The notes below the pieces were generated by a model that was not told the DNA's origin, searched no databases, and worked only from the letters and a program-made list of their open reading frames with translations. This document shows positions 63,980 through 64,000 of a DNA stretch of 64,000 nucleotides, in pieces. The translations under genes were made by a program, and so were the position numbers. This DNA is from Pseudogemmobacter bohemicus (lineage in GTDB: Bacteria > Pseudomonadota > Alphaproteobacteria > Rhodobacterales > Rhodobacteraceae), in the NCBI RefSeq assembly GCF_003290025.1, contig NZ_QNHG01000004.1, positions 542,058-606,057 on the forward strand. Reading direction: 5' to 3'. Each line of letters starts with the position of its first letter. Within the stretch, counting starts at the first letter, position 1.

Positions 63980-64000
63980 GGCTGTTTACTCCGTTGCTTT

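Overview
The window is GC-rich and densely coded, with tightly overlapping genes (many ATGA or GTGA junctions). Its gene content (CUT1 and Pot ABC importers, FecCD uptake, SfnG, DUF1028, RidA, split altronate dehydratase) suggests an alphaproteobacterium, most likely of the Rhodobacterales (Paracoccus/Rhodobacter relatives). This is inference from gene style; there is no rRNA or tRNA in the window to confirm it. Almost everything is catabolism, uptake and regulation, so it reads as accessory metabolic chromosome or megaplasmid.

Region 1 (1-15785) is a sugar or sugar-acid catabolic locus. A 12-gene minus-strand operon (14769 down to 4446) encodes a CUT1 sugar ABC importer, an enolase-superfamily acid-sugar dehydratase, an L-rhamnose/L-fucose-type mutarotase, a Gfo/Idh oxidoreductase, a MaoC hydratase, a split altronate-dehydratase-family enzyme, a short-chain dehydrogenase and an FAH-fold hydrolase. 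Divergent or nearby genes add a fuconolactonase-type amidohydrolase, a beta-propeller lactonase, an IclR regulator, a family III CoA-transferase and a truncated solute-binding protein. Together they outline a non-phosphorylative route for a 6-deoxyhexose such as L-fucose or L-rhamnose: lactone, aldonate, 2-keto-3-deoxy acid, diketo acid, then cleavage.

Region 2 (15782-29951) is an iron/catechol locus. EntC, EntB (isochorismatase domain only) and EntA homologues would make 2,3-dihydroxybenzoate. An EmrAB-type efflux pair with a TetR regulator lies next to them, followed by a FecBCD-type siderophore importer, an FhuF-like ferric reductase, a TonB-dependent receptor and an AraC regulator. No aryl-activating enzyme or NRPS is present.

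Region 3 (30177-38543) holds an aldehyde dehydrogenase, a decayed patch with an RpiR fragment and a methyltransferase pseudogene, an Old Yellow Enzyme with divergent TetR, an alpha/beta hydrolase plus MFS pair with divergent LysR, and an M20 peptidase.

Region 4 (37326-54836) is the most interesting block. In minus-strand order it has a flavin monooxygenase, aspartase, LysR, aldehyde dehydrogenase, a trimethylamine/histamine-dehydrogenase-family enzyme, PotABCD, an amidohydrolase, a GMC oxidoreductase, RidA, DUF1028 and M20. A near-identical LysR-type box (TTAG-N7-CTAA) lies 100-120 bp upstream of both the monooxygenase and the amine dehydrogenase. The dehydrogenase has Gln60/Trp263/Asp354 where trimethylamine dehydrogenase has Tyr/Trp/Trp, a pattern I recall from histamine dehydrogenase. 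I propose a histamine-like amine uptake and degradation system ending in aspartate and fumarate.

Region 5 (55054-64000) contains hemC, an unknown 180-residue protein, a long 2-hydroxyacid dehydrogenase, an MsuE-SfnG dimethylsulfone pair, then a decay zone (ABC ATPase pseudogene, a short immunity-like tail, an IS5-type transposase fragment), and a GntR regulator with a class III aminotransferase.
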